64,000 bases of DNA from Holdemanella hominis (GTDB lineage: Bacteria > Bacillota_I > Bacilli_A > Erysipelotrichales > Erysipelotrichaceae): positions 49,133-113,132 of the forward strand of contig NZ_JACRWH010000004.1 of the NCBI RefSeq assembly GCF_014306155.1, read 5' to 3'. Shown piece after piece: positions 36,728 through 45,679 of the stretch. A model generated the notes under the pieces. That model saw nothing but the letters and a program-made list of their open reading frames with translations, ran no database searches and was not told where the DNA came from. The position numbers and the translations under genes were made by a program. Each line of letters opens with the position of its first letter. Position 1 is the stretch's first letter.

Positions 36728-37792
36728 ATGGGATTAAGCAAAATAATCTTAAATGTTGCCTTATGGGTCGTGGACGTTTTAACTTTTTATGTACATCCTA
36801 AAAAAAATCGAATTACTTTTATTAGTTTAACACAAAGTGAATTGTCAGGTGATTTTAAACTCATCGATAAACAATTACGTCACGAAAATAAGTATGATAT
36901 TCATTATATATTATTAAAGTTTGAAAAAAATCTATGGGGTGATTTTAAATATTTCTTGAATTGTTTAAAACAGTTAGTTGAAATAAAAAAATCAAGTCTT
37001 GTGATTTTAAACGACAATAACTATGTGATTAGTCATATGAAACCAACCAATGTCAAAGTGCTACAAGTTTGGCACGCGTGTGGAGCCGTGAAAAAATTTG
37101 GTAATCAAATCAAAAGACAATATCCTGTACGTAATTACGATTATGTTCTATGTAATGCTGAATATTGGAAGGAACCATATTCACAAGCTTTTGGGGTAAA
37201 TACAAATCAAGTGTTAGTGACTGGAATGCCAAGAATTGATACTTTATTAAATAGAAATGAAAGAGATGAGTTCTTTTTGAAATATCCAGAATTAAAAGAT
37301 AAGAAATTATGTTTGTATGCACCTACTTTTAGGGGTAACATTATCGATGGTTTTAAAATTCAGTCTTTTGATTTCACAAAAGTAAAAGATTACGTGGTTC
37401 TATATAAATTTCATCCATTGCTTGGAGATATTCAATGTAATGGTGGAGTGAACATGAATAAGGAAGACTTGTATACATTGATGCAAGTGAGCGATTGTTT
37501 GATTTCGGATTATTCAAGCGTAATATTTGATTACTCTTTATTAAATAAGCCAATGATTAGTTACATTCCTGATGTAAAAGAATATAAACATAATATTGGA
37601 TTGAACATTGATTTTGATGATTTTCCAGGACCTGTATGTACAGATGAAGATCAACTCGTCAAGGCGTTAGAATTTAAAGATTATGATTATGATAAATTGT
37701 CTTATTTCCAAATAAAGTACATGGTATATACGGATGGAAAAAATACAAGTCGAGTCATCGATACAATTAATCAGATTATGGAAGAGGTATAG
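36728..37792 (+). CDS. CDP-glycerol glycerophosphotransferase family protein (TagB-like)
   Basis: The 354-residue protein is the shortest of the three transferases. It retains VLQVWHACGAVKKFG (WHA instead of WHG), LYAPTFRG, LYKFHPL and CLISDYSSVIFDYS. The WHACGA form and length resemble TagB-type primases or modification enzymes, but the exact role is uncertain. A terminator follows at once. Confidence 0.88.
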   Translation: MGLSKIILNVALWVVDVLTFYVHPKKNRITFISLTQSELSGDFKLIDKQLRHENKYDIHYILLKFEKNLWGDFKYFLNCLKQLVEIKKSSLVILNDNNYVISHMKPTNVKVLQVWHACGAVKKFGNQIKRQYPVRNYDYVLCNAEYWKEPYSQAFGVNTNQVLVTGMPRIDTLLNRNERDEFFLKYPELKDKKLCLYAPTFRGNIIDGFKIQSFDFTKVKDYVVLYKFHPLLGDIQCNGGVNMNKEDLYTLMQVSDCLISDYSSVIFDYSLLNKPMISYIPDVKEYKHNIGLNIDFDDFPGPVCTDEDQLVKALEFKDYDYDKLSYFQIKYMVYTDGKNTSRVIDTINQIMEEV

Positions 37793-37807
37793 GCCCTCTT
37801 CTTTTTT
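37781..37807 (+). terminator. intrinsic terminator of the teichoic-acid gene cluster
   Basis: The stem GAAGAGG/CCTCTTC (37781-37787 with 37795-37801) includes the last codons of the upstream gene and is followed by a T run. Confidence 0.75.
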
Positions 37808-37839
37808 CACATCAATAATGAAAATAATTACATTTTAAC

Positions 37840-37868
37840 TTGAAAATAAATGTAAATCATAGTATTAT
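37840..37868 (+). promoter_or_regulatory. sigma-A promoter of the T-box transporter gene
   Basis: TTGAAA (37840-37845), 17-bp spacer, TATTAT (37863-37868). The predicted start near 37875 fits the T-box leader. Confidence 0.75.
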
Positions 37869-37874
37869 ACAGTC

Positions 37875-38155
37875 AACGCATTGATATGGAAGAGTAATTC
37901 ACTACGTTTTAGCCTAGAGAGATATTGTTTGGTGGAAAATATCGTAAAGCTAGAGAATGAAAATCACCATGGAGTGGCTATAGCGATAATGTAGTTATAG
38001 ACGTAAGTCTTACGATATAAAGACTAGATGTGATAGCATCGATGAGGGCATTCATTAGAATGAATTAGAGTGGTACCGCGGAAGAATAAGATTATTATTA
38101 CCTTTCGTCTCTGAAGTTGTTAATTAGGCAACAAGAGACGGAAGGTTTTTTTGTT
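37875..38155 (+). promoter_or_regulatory. T-box leader, specifier ATC (isoleucine)
   Basis: The stem I apical part is GATATT-GTTTGGTGGAA-AATATC (37921-37943). The specifier context TGAAA-ATC-ACC places ATC at 37963-37965, aligning base for base with TGAAT-AGC-ACC in the serS leader of this window. The T-box core GAGTGGTACCGCGG is at 38068-38081, and the terminator is 38101-38112 paired with 38134-38145 plus a T7 tail. Uncharged tRNA-Ile should allow read-through. Confidence 0.9.
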
Positions 38156-38176
38156 GCAGAAAGGGAGAATTTGAGA

Positions 38177-39370
38177 ATGAAAAAGAAAGAGAACACAAAA
38201 TTGAATCGATCATGGATGGCTGCATTTTCAGTGGCCACAACCGCATTTGCAGCACACGCAGGTGGAGGATTTGCGACAGGAAATCAGGAAAACACATGGT
38301 TTGTTAGTTTAGGGTGGCCAGCTATTGTTGGGGTTGCCGTTGCGATGTTACTTTTATCTATGACAATTCGTGAAGGCCAGATTATGATGAATTCAAGAGG
38401 ATTAAAAACGTATAAAGAACTATTTGAATGTTTATATCATCCATTTGATAAATTAGAATTATTATTTGAATTATTCTTTAATATCATGGTTTTAATGGTT
38501 GTTGCATCATGTATCTCTGGTGCAGCCAGTGCATTAACCCAATACTTTGGATTGAATTACTATCTAGGAACATTTGTGATTGGCCTTGTTGTATTATTCT
38601 TAACAATTTTTGGCGTAGATTTGATTCGTAGAGCAAGTACATATATGGGTGTAGTAATCTTAGTACTAGCTGTTTCTATTTATACAGTAGGTTTATTAAA
38701 TGGACACAATTTGTTAGATGTTATGCGTGTTGATTTTTCAGTACATGGGTGGAGTCAACTTCCAAAAGCAGTTTGGAACGGTGTTACTTATTCAGCTTTC
38801 CAATGGGTTACAGTACCAGCTATCTTAGTTTGTGGAACAAGTGTTTTAAAAACAAAACAAGATTGTGATCGCTCAATGGCATTAACATTCACATTAAATA
38901 TGTTAGGATTAGGTCTTGCCGTATTAATGTTACTTTGTTGGCAACACTATTATTTGACTCAGCCAAACGGAACAACTTTACCAACGTTAACAACATTAAA
39001 ATCATTTGGAGCAAATTGGCTTGTAGCACTATATGGATTGGTATTATTCTTATGTTTGATCTCAAGTGCAGTTTGTGTCATCTTTGGATTTGTGAATCGC
39101 TTTGAAAATGTGAAATTCCTTCAAAAAGTTGAAAATGTACCTGTACGTAGAGCTTTAGTTTCTGCATTCATCATGGTAGTTTCTATGGGAATCTCATTTG
39201 TAGGACTAACAAACGTTGTTAAGTATGGCTATGGATATTGTGGATATCTAGGTATCGCCATCATCATCGTCCCATTGTTGACAGTAGGATTCTATAAGAA
39301 TCGTAAATTCATGAAAGAAAATGCACAAGATGCAAAAGTTTCTTTTGAAGAAGCATACGAAAAAAATTAG
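38177..39370 (+). CDS. YkvI-like amino-acid transporter family protein
   Basis: This protein of 397 residues has about ten membrane segments. It starts with AAFSVATTAFAAHAGGGFATGNQ, the glycine-rich first helix typical of uncharacterised YkvI-type transporters with a LeuT-like fold. The ATG at 38177 lies after the T-box terminator and the GGGAG site; an in-frame start within the terminator is unlikely. The Ile-type T-box suggests uptake of isoleucine or other branched-chain substrates; specificity is inference. Confidence 0.85.
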   Translation: MKKKENTKLNRSWMAAFSVATTAFAAHAGGGFATGNQENTWFVSLGWPAIVGVAVAMLLLSMTIREGQIMMNSRGLKTYKELFECLYHPFDKLELLFELFFNIMVLMVVASCISGAASALTQYFGLNYYLGTFVIGLVVLFLTIFGVDLIRRASTYMGVVILVLAVSIYTVGLLNGHNLLDVMRVDFSVHGWSQLPKAVWNGVTYSAFQWVTVPAILVCGTSVLKTKQDCDRSMALTFTLNMLGLGLAVLMLLCWQHYYLTQPNGTTLPTLTTLKSFGANWLVALYGLVLFLCLISSAVCVIFGFVNRFENVKFLQKVENVPVRRALVSAFIMVVSMGISFVGLTNVVKYGYGYCGYLGIAIIIVPLLTVGFYKNRKFMKENAQDAKVSFEEAYEKN

Positions 39371-39394
39371 ACGGGAAATCAATTTCCCGTCTTT
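39370..39394. terminator. bidirectional intrinsic terminator
   Basis: A perfect 10-bp stem (39370-39379 with 39382-39391) sits between the convergent transporter and alarmone synthetase genes and overlaps the stop codons of both. Confidence 0.75.
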
Positions 39395-40023
39395 ATTTCT
39401 TCCATTTTCTCATCAAGTGTCTTACAAATCTTGGCACACTCTAGTAATTCTTTATCAATTTCATCTAAGCGTTCTTTTGATAAGTTCTTTTTATAGCGAA
39501 TCTTGTGTTCTAGACTTGCCCAGAAATCCATCGCAATGGTTCTAAATTGTACTTCTACCTTAACCCATTTTTTCTCATCTGATAAAAAGATAGGGATTTC
39601 TACAATTAGGTGAAGACTACGATATCCATTTTCTTTAGGATTTTGAATATAATCTTTTTTTTCAATCAAGCGCACATCATCTTGGCTAAGAAAAGAGTTG
39701 GCCAAAGAATAAATATCTTCTGTAAAAGAGCAAATAACTCGAACACCGGCAATATCAAATAGGTTGTTTTCAATGTTTGGGATGGTTAAAGCAAGATTCT
39801 TTTTTTGAAGCTTTTTAAGAATGCTAGATTGCGATTTAATACGCGTATGAATCGATTCAATGGGATTGCGATCATAGAATAGGGAGAATTGTTCGTTAAG
39901 AACTTTAAATTTAGTTTCCACTTCCATTAACGCGCAATTATAATAGGTCATCATTTGACGATAGGGAAGAGTACTTTCTTCTACAAAATCCGTAAAAGCA
40001 TCAACTAATTTCAAATTTGCCAT
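39379..40023 (-). CDS. relQ: small alarmone synthetase (RelQ/YjbM-like)
   Basis: The 214-residue protein is a single RelA/SpoT synthetase domain: RIKSQSSILKKLQKK, FDIAGVRVICSF, NPKENGYRSLHLIVEIP and VEVQFRTIAMDFWASLEHK. It lacks a hydrolase or regulatory domain, as in RelQ-type enzymes that make (p)ppGpp. It lies 2 bases after the DUF4230 gene on the same strand. Confidence 0.9.
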   Translation of the reverse strand: MANLKLVDAFTDFVEESTLPYRQMMTYYNCALMEVETKFKVLNEQFSLFYDRNPIESIHTRIKSQSSILKKLQKKNLALTIPNIENNLFDIAGVRVICSFTEDIYSLANSFLSQDDVRLIEKKDYIQNPKENGYRSLHLIVEIPIFLSDEKKWVKVEVQFRTIAMDFWASLEHKIRYKKNLSKERLDEIDKELLECAKICKTLDEKMEEIKTGN

Positions 40024-40025
40024 AA

Positions 40026-40613
40026 TTACTCCTTGAATGTGACTTCAATCGTATAATCATCTGTATCTGGGATAATGGAAATGATCTCTTTAATACTTTT
40101 TTCTGTGTTCTTTTGAGCCGTTTTCATTAAACCCTTTTTCTTAGCTTCAGATAAAGCCTTCTCTTTTTGTTCAACCGCAAAAGCTTTATAGTCACTCACA
40201 CTGATTGGATTAAAAATATTTTTTGTTTCATCATAGACTTCAATACTTGATTCATCGATTGAATTTGAAAGAACAGTTGGCTTATTAACTGTCGCATAAA
40301 TAGTAGAATCGTTGATCTCTACATTTGCCTTAGATAAATCTGTACCTAATTGAATGTCCCCTTCAAATGTTAGTATGAAGTATTTGTTTGTCAAAGGAAT
40401 GGACCAGCCATTCAGACTTAAAGAATTTTCAAATTTTCCTACTTTCGCATAATGATATTTTGTGGTTACCAAATCACTTGCCTGTTCAATTCGATTCTGA
40501 ATTAATGTCGATGTGATTTCAGGTTCCGTTTGTTTGTTCGCAAAGAACATACCGCTTACAAAGGCAATTAAGATAAAGACAACAACAAATAAAACTTTCT
40601 TTAAATTTTTCAT
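40026..40613 (-). CDS. DUF4230 membrane-anchored protein
   Basis: This protein of 195 residues has an N-terminal membrane anchor (VLFVVVFILIAFVSGMFFA) and an extracellular domain (LVTTKYHYAKVGKFENSL, a DUF4230 hallmark). The function of the family is unknown. ATG 40613 is right after GAGGAGGTCACTT; longer upstream starts lack such a site. It probably forms an operon with the alarmone synthetase. Confidence 0.85.
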   Translation of the reverse strand: MKNLKKVLFVVVFILIAFVSGMFFANKQTEPEITSTLIQNRIEQASDLVTTKYHYAKVGKFENSLSLNGWSIPLTNKYFILTFEGDIQLGTDLSKANVEINDSTIYATVNKPTVLSNSIDESSIEVYDETKNIFNPISVSDYKAFAVEQKEKALSEAKKKGLMKTAQKNTEKSIKEIISIIPDTDDYTIEVTFKE

Positions 40614-40720
40614 AAGTGACCTCCTCATTAAAATTGTATCATAAATGAATAAAGTAAATAAACCGACATACATAGTGTCAAATTATTGAGTATAGTAAAA
40701 ACACGACGGAAACGATTATA

Positions 40721-40729
40721 TGTTATAAT
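40721..40729 (+). promoter_or_regulatory. extended -10 promoter of rsmG-parAB
   Basis: TGTTATAAT (40721-40729) is an extended -10 element 20 bases before the rsmG ATG. No clear -35 is present. Confidence 0.5.
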
Positions 40730-40749
40730 GGATAGCGTGGAGGGTTTTC

Positions 40750-41451
40750 ATGACTAAAGTAGAATTTCAGAAGGCTTGTTTAGAAGCCGGTATCCAATTA
40801 AATGAAGAACAAATGAATCAATTTGAAAAATATATGCAGCTTCTTGTTGAATGGAATGAGAAGATGAACTTAACGGCAATCACACAGGAAGAAGAAGTAT
40901 GGGAGAAACATTTTTATGATTCAATCATGCCGTTTTCAAATATTAAATTTGAAACAATGTGTGATATTGGCTCAGGCGCAGGATTTCCAGGCATCCCTGT
41001 AAAAATTGCATTTCCACATGTTCATATGACTTTGGTGGAACCATTACAAAAGCGTTGTCGTTTTTTAAATGAAGTGAAAACTCAATTGAACTTGGATAAT
41101 CTCGATATATTAAATGTTCGAGCTGAAGATTTGGCAAAAGAAAAACGTGAATGTTTCGACGTGGTCAGTGCGCGTGCGGTTGCTAAACTATCTATTTTAT
41201 TAGAACTTTGTGTTCCTTTTGTGAAGATGGATCATACTATGGTGGCTTTAAAAGGTAAGAATGGTCACGAAGAGTTGATCAATGCGCAAAAGGCAATTGA
41301 TACATTAGGTGTTGAATTGATTGATGAAGAAAAATTTATGATTGAAGAGGATGCAACACGCATTAATTTATATTTTAAAAAGGTAAAACATACGCCAAAT
41401 AAATATCCTAGAGCGTATGGGCAAATCAAGAAAAAACCTTTGGAGGGTTGA
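40750..41451 (+). CDS. rsmG: 16S rRNA (guanine527-N7) methyltransferase
   Basis: The 233-residue SAM-dependent enzyme has CDIGSGAGFPGIPVKIAFP and VSARAVAKLSILLEL, the RsmG signatures; it methylates G527 (m7G). It heads the rsmG-parA-parB operon. mnmE and mnmG, which often precede rsmG, are not in the window. Confidence 0.96.
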   Translation: MTKVEFQKACLEAGIQLNEEQMNQFEKYMQLLVEWNEKMNLTAITQEEEVWEKHFYDSIMPFSNIKFETMCDIGSGAGFPGIPVKIAFPHVHMTLVEPLQKRCRFLNEVKTQLNLDNLDILNVRAEDLAKEKRECFDVVSARAVAKLSILLELCVPFVKMDHTMVALKGKNGHEELINAQKAIDTLGVELIDEEKFMIEEDATRINLYFKKVKHTPNKYPRAYGQIKKKPLEG

Positions 41452-41453
41452 GT

Positions 41454-42230
41454 ATGGGAAAAGTTATCGCAATTTCGAATCAAAAAGGTGGAGTAGGTAA
41501 AACTACAACATCGATAAATTTAGCAAGCGGACTTGCACATGTAGGAAAAAAAGTATTGTTGATTGATTTCGATTCGCAGGGAAATGCCACGCAAGGATTA
41601 AATGCAAATCAAAATAATTCACAAGCTACGATTCACTCTGTATTAATGGAGGGAGTTCCTATTCAGCAGGCCATCGTACCTAAAATGAATCCAAGAATCG
41701 ATATTGTTCCAGCCAACATTAATTTAGCTGGAGCTGATTTAGATATGGATAAGATGGAAGCCGGTAAAGAAGAATTGTTGAAAAAAGCCATTGCTCCTAT
41801 TCGAGATCAATATGATTACATTATTATTGATTGTCCACCATCACTTGGACTATTGAATACCAATGCATTGACAGCAGCTGACAGTATTTTGATTCCAGTA
41901 CAGTGTGAATATTATGCATTGGAAGGAGTTACGCAGTTGTTGATCACAATTCGTCTTGTCCAAAGAACAAGTAACCGAAATTTAAAAATTGAAGGTATTT
42001 TATTAACAATGTTTGATATTCGTACAAGATTAAGTGTAGAAGTTTCGCAGGATGTGCGTCAAACTTTTGGCAAGCTTGTATATCAAAATTCTATTCCGAG
42101 AAATGTAAAATTATCGGAAGCACCTAGCCGTGGCATGTCTATTTTTGAATATGATCCAAAAAGTACAGGAGCCAAGGCATATGCTGGTTTAACTGAAGAA
42201 GTACTAAAACGTAATTCAAGGGAGGCATAG
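41454..42230 (+). CDS. parA: chromosome partitioning ATPase ParA/Soj
   Basis: The 258-residue deviant Walker ATPase has KGGVGKTT (residues 10-17), DFDSQGNAT and DCPPSLGLLN. ATG 41454 fits the GGAGGG site. It works with ParB and parS in origin segregation and regulation of DnaA. It lies 2 bases upstream of parB. Confidence 0.97.
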   Translation: MGKVIAISNQKGGVGKTTTSINLASGLAHVGKKVLLIDFDSQGNATQGLNANQNNSQATIHSVLMEGVPIQQAIVPKMNPRIDIVPANINLAGADLDMDKMEAGKEELLKKAIAPIRDQYDYIIIDCPPSLGLLNTNALTAADSILIPVQCEYYALEGVTQLLITIRLVQRTSNRNLKIEGILLTMFDIRTRLSVEVSQDVRQTFGKLVYQNSIPRNVKLSEAPSRGMSIFEYDPKSTGAKAYAGLTEEVLKRNSREA

Positions 42231-42232
42231 CT

Positions 42233-43111
42233 ATGGATAACAAAAATAATGCTCGTTTAGGAAAAGGATTGTCCAGTATTTTTGGGCAAGATGTTTCTAA
42301 AGTATTAGATGATATTCAAAATGGAGATATGGAAGTTGAAAGACAGGAACAGTCAAAAATTCCTGTGGATGAGATTCGTCCAAATCCATATCAGCCTCGT
42401 AAAGTATTTAATGATGAAGCTTTAAAAGAATTAAGTTCATCAATTAAGCAACATGGTGTGTTTACGCCGATTCTAGTAAAAAAAAGTATTCAAGGATATG
42501 ATTTGATTGCCGGTGAAAGAAGATTAAGAGCTTCAAAACTTGCCGGATTAAAAGATATTCCAGCTATCATTGTTGATTTTGATGATCAGGAAATGATGGA
42601 AATTGCTTTGTTGGAGAATATTCAACGTGAAGATCTAAATGTAATAGAAGAAGCAAAAGCGTATGAAAAATTAATTCAACGATTAGGATATACACAAGAA
42701 CAGTTAGCTCATCGTGTCGGAAAATCACGTGAACATATCACAAACTTATTGCGATTGTTAAAACTTCCAGAAGATGTCCAGGAATACGTTGTGAGTAAAC
42801 AATTAAGTATGGGGCATGTACGAGCTTTACTCGGCCTTAAGACAGAGGCAAATATGCGTAAAGTTGCTAAACAGGCTATTGATCAAGGTTTATCTGTTCG
42901 TAAAGTAGAACAAATTGTAAAAGACACAAACAATAAAAAAACGATAGAAAAGCCAAAAGAAGATATTTATGTGAAGGCAGCTAAAGAAAAGCTTCAGGAA
43001 TTCTTTCAAACATCGGTATCTATCAGTAAAAACGCTATTTCTATTCATTATGAAAATAAAGAAGACTTAAATCGAGTGCTAGAATTATTGAATCTAGTCG
43101 AAGAAGAGTAA
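42233..43111 (+). CDS. parB: chromosome partitioning protein ParB/Spo0J
   Basis: The 292-residue protein starts ARLGKGLSSIFG, the ParA-stimulating segment, followed by the CTP-binding ParB/Srx domain (IRPNPYQPRKVFND, GERRLRA, LLENIQREDLN) and the parS-binding HTH (QEQLAHRVGKSREHITNLLRLLKL). The C-terminal dimerisation domain is complete. A perfect parS lies at 3811-3826. Confidence 0.97.
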   Translation: MDNKNNARLGKGLSSIFGQDVSKVLDDIQNGDMEVERQEQSKIPVDEIRPNPYQPRKVFNDEALKELSSSIKQHGVFTPILVKKSIQGYDLIAGERRLRASKLAGLKDIPAIIVDFDDQEMMEIALLENIQREDLNVIEEAKAYEKLIQRLGYTQEQLAHRVGKSREHITNLLRLLKLPEDVQEYVVSKQLSMGHVRALLGLKTEANMRKVAKQAIDQGLSVRKVEQIVKDTNNKKTIEKPKEDIYVKAAKEKLQEFFQTSVSISKNAISIHYENKEDLNRVLELLNLVEEE

Positions 43112-43126
43112 GTCTTCTTTTTTTGA
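43101..43126 (+). terminator. intrinsic terminator after parB
   Basis: AAGAAGA/TCTTCTT-type stem at the parB stop, followed by a T7 run that overlaps the -35 of the glmS promoter. Confidence 0.65.
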
Positions 43127-43150
43127 CAAATGTTCTGTTTTTTGTATAAT
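43123..43150 (+). promoter_or_regulatory. sigma-A promoter of glmS
   Basis: TTGACA (43123-43128), 16-bp spacer, TATAAT (43145-43150). The start near 43158 leaves about 27 nt before the ribozyme cleavage site. Confidence 0.82.
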
Positions 43151-43183
43151 ATTCATTATTCATGGAGATGTAGTAAAAAAAAT

Positions 43184-43310
43184 AGCGCCAGGACTAAGTA
43201 TTTAGTTGACGAGGACCAGACTTATCGAAAGATTCGGCGGGTAGTCTGGAGGTTGATACAACCTTTAACGATGGACAAAACCAATGTGTGAACATTGAAC
43301 AAAGCCATTT
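43184..43310 (+). ncRNA. glmS ribozyme
   Basis: AGCGCCAGGACTA (cleavage expected between 43184 and 43185), GTTGACGAGGA, the P3 arms CCAGACT/AGTCTGG, TTCGGCGGGT and the 3' core ATGGACAAAACC...AACAAAGCCAT match the glmS ribozyme. Glucosamine-6-phosphate triggers self-cleavage and lowers glmS expression. It directly precedes glmS. Confidence 0.95.
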
Positions 43311-43313
43311 GGT

Positions 43314-43349
43314 ATCCTCCATGATAATAATTTATAGGAGGATTTTTTA
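43314..43349 (+). promoter_or_regulatory. putative Shine-Dalgarno-sequestering hairpin of glmS
   Basis: ATCCTCC (43314-43320) is a perfect 7-nt complement of GGAGGAT (43337-43343), which contains the glmS ribosome-binding site, and a T6 run follows, so the hairpin could also act as a terminator. Part of the same segment, CTCCATGA (43317-43324), is perfectly complementary to TCATGGAG (43160-43167) in the 5' leader upstream of the ribozyme cut. The two pairings are mutually exclusive. Confidence 0.55.
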
Positions 43350-43351
43350 TA

Positions 43352-45157
43352 ATGTGTGGAATCACAGCGTACGCAGGTAAAGAGAGTGCTTTACCATTTT
43401 TATTGCAGGGTTTAGAAAAACTCGAATATCGAGGATACGACTCTGCAGGCGTGACTCTCGTTTCGAATCACCATCTAGAAACGTATAAGGCGAAGGGGCG
43501 TCTTACAAATTTAAAGGAATTGTTGAGTGAAAAAGAACATCCTGAACATACAGGAATTGGACATACACGTTGGGCAACACATGGTGTTCCAAGTAATATG
43601 AATTCACATCCTCATACAAATGAGAGTGAAACAATTTCAATCGTGCATAATGGAATCATTGAAAACTATGCATCAATCAAGGAATGTTTATTAGAACAAG
43701 GATATACATTCCAGTCACAGACGGATAGTGAAGTTATTGTTCATATGTTGGATTACTATTATCAAGGCGATATGATGTACGCTTTAAAAAAATGTGTGCA
43801 ATACCTTCAAGGTAGTTTTGCGCTATGTGTAGTTTGTACAGATTATCCTGACTGCGTTTTTGTCGCAAAAAAAGAAAGTCCAATGATTTTAGGAAAAACA
43901 GATACATCTGCATTTTGTGCAAGTGATATTCCAGCTGTGTTAGATTACACAAAAGATATTTGCGCTTTAGAAGATGGACAGATGGCCGTATTAAGACCCG
44001 GAAGTATTGAAGTCTATGATTTCTTTGGGGATTCCGTTTCAACAACTTGGATGCATATCTCATATGATGCTTGTGCAGCTCAAAAAGGTGGATATGATAC
44101 TTTTATGCAGAAGGAAATGCATGAACAACCGTATGTGATCAAAGAAACATTGAGAGCTCATATTGAAAATAATTTGGCTATGCCAGAATTATCTGGTTTA
44201 GATGTTTCAAAAATCAATCAAATTTATTATGTTGCGTGTGGAACTGCTTACCATGCGAGTTTGTATGCTCAATACTTATTGCGCACATGGATTGATTTAC
44301 CAATTTACTGCATTAGTGCAAGTGAATTTAGATATGGCAACTATCGTGTCAATGAAAATACGCTATGTATTTTTGTTTCACAATCTGGAGAAACAGCAGA
44401 TACTTTGGCAGCATTAAAACTTTCGAAAGAAAACAAAGCACAAACACTGACTGTGACAAATGTATTAGGTTCTAGTTTAGCTCGATTATCTGATTACGTT
44501 TTATATACTTGTGCTGGACCAGAAATTGCGGTCGCAAGTACAAAAGCTTATACAACACAACTTGTGCTGTTGGCATGTCTATGTTTAAAGTTAGCGTCTT
44601 TATTTAACAAGGGTGTGGCATGTAAAAATCATATGATCAATCAGTTGAAACAAATGCCAGATGTAGTTGAACAAATGCTTGCGCAAGAAGAAAAAATGGC
44701 TGAATTTGCTAAACTATTAACGAATCAAAAAGATGCCTACTTTATTGGTAGACAATTGGATTATTTAAGTGTTTTAGAAGGGGCGTTGAAACTAAAAGAA
44801 GTTTCGTATGTGCATGCCGATGCATATATGGCTGGTGAATTGAAACATGGTCCAATCGCATTAATTGAAAAAGATACAGTTGTGATTGCGTTAGCTACGC
44901 AGCCTAGTGTTGCACAGAAGACAATTTCGAATATTTTGGAAACGGTTGCTCGAGGAGCCAAGGTCATTTTGATTGCTTCACAAAGCCAAAATACGGAAGG
45001 CTTTGAGTATGTGATTCGCATTCCAGATGTAGATCCATTACTAAGTTGTATTCCGGCAACAGTTTTATTGCAGGAATTAGCTTACTATGTCGCAAAAGAA
45101 AAAGGTTGCGATGTAGATAAACCTCGTAACCTTGCGAAAAGTGTAACTGTAGAATAA
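43352..45157 (+). CDS. glmS: glutamine-fructose-6-phosphate aminotransferase
   Basis: The 601-residue enzyme starts MCGITAYAG with the catalytic Cys1 (after Met removal) of the class II glutamine amidotransferase domain. Two SIS domains follow (YYVACGTAYHASLY, FVSQSGETADTL, HADAYMAGELKHGPIALI) and the end DKPRNLAKSVTVE is canonical. It makes glucosamine-6-phosphate for peptidoglycan and teichoic acids and is regulated by the upstream ribozyme. Confidence 0.98.
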   Translation: MCGITAYAGKESALPFLLQGLEKLEYRGYDSAGVTLVSNHHLETYKAKGRLTNLKELLSEKEHPEHTGIGHTRWATHGVPSNMNSHPHTNESETISIVHNGIIENYASIKECLLEQGYTFQSQTDSEVIVHMLDYYYQGDMMYALKKCVQYLQGSFALCVVCTDYPDCVFVAKKESPMILGKTDTSAFCASDIPAVLDYTKDICALEDGQMAVLRPGSIEVYDFFGDSVSTTWMHISYDACAAQKGGYDTFMQKEMHEQPYVIKETLRAHIENNLAMPELSGLDVSKINQIYYVACGTAYHASLYAQYLLRTWIDLPIYCISASEFRYGNYRVNENTLCIFVSQSGETADTLAALKLSKENKAQTLTVTNVLGSSLARLSDYVLYTCAGPEIAVASTKAYTTQLVLLACLCLKLASLFNKGVACKNHMINQLKQMPDVVEQMLAQEEKMAEFAKLLTNQKDAYFIGRQLDYLSVLEGALKLKEVSYVHADAYMAGELKHGPIALIEKDTVVIALATQPSVAQKTISNILETVARGAKVILIASQSQNTEGFEYVIRIPDVDPLLSCIPATVLLQELAYYVAKEKGCDVDKPRNLAKSVTVE

Positions 45158-45679
45158 TTATTCTTTAATTTCAGTGATGATATAGTGAATGGTTTGATCT
45201 AAACCATGCTCAGATAAATATTTTAATAAATGATGGATGAGGGCGTCTGTTTCCGGATGAATCAGAATTTTACCTCGTCCATTTTCATAATATTCAAGTG
45301 CACTAGAGTCTGTGTATTTTTCTTTTTGATAGATCATACTTGCAGCAACTCGATCGCAAAACATTTCGATGACATAGTTTGTAGGCATTTTACATGCATA
45401 AATGCCATCTACTCCAAAATCAAGCCAATATTCCCAATGATGTTTGTTTCTTCCTTTATGATGTAGCCAACCTAATGAATAACCTTTTTCTTCTTTCTCG
45501 GCATCAATAGGAGAACGAAAACCTTGATAATAGTGAAAACCTGTTTTTAATTCAATATAAGAGTATTTGCTTAAATCATGGAGTAAACCTTGTTTATATA
45601 GGTGACAACGAAAACAAAGCCAAGTAACTTTTAACTTGTGCTTGTTGATCGTATGTAAATGGGCTAATGCTTTATTCAT
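45158..45679 (-). CDS. DUF5662 family protein
   Basis: The 173-residue protein has clustered His/Asp residues (LLHDLSKYSYIEL, LGWLHHKGRNKHHWEYWLDF, EMFCDRVAASMIYQ), resembling an HD-type metal hydrolase layout and the DUF5662 family. Its substrate is unknown. It is convergent with glmS with no space between the stop codons. Confidence 0.75.
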   Translation of the reverse strand: MNKALAHLHTINKHKLKVTWLCFRCHLYKQGLLHDLSKYSYIELKTGFHYYQGFRSPIDAEKEEKGYSLGWLHHKGRNKHHWEYWLDFGVDGIYACKMPTNYVIEMFCDRVAASMIYQKEKYTDSSALEYYENGRGKILIHPETDALIHHLLKYLSEHGLDQTIHYIITEIKE

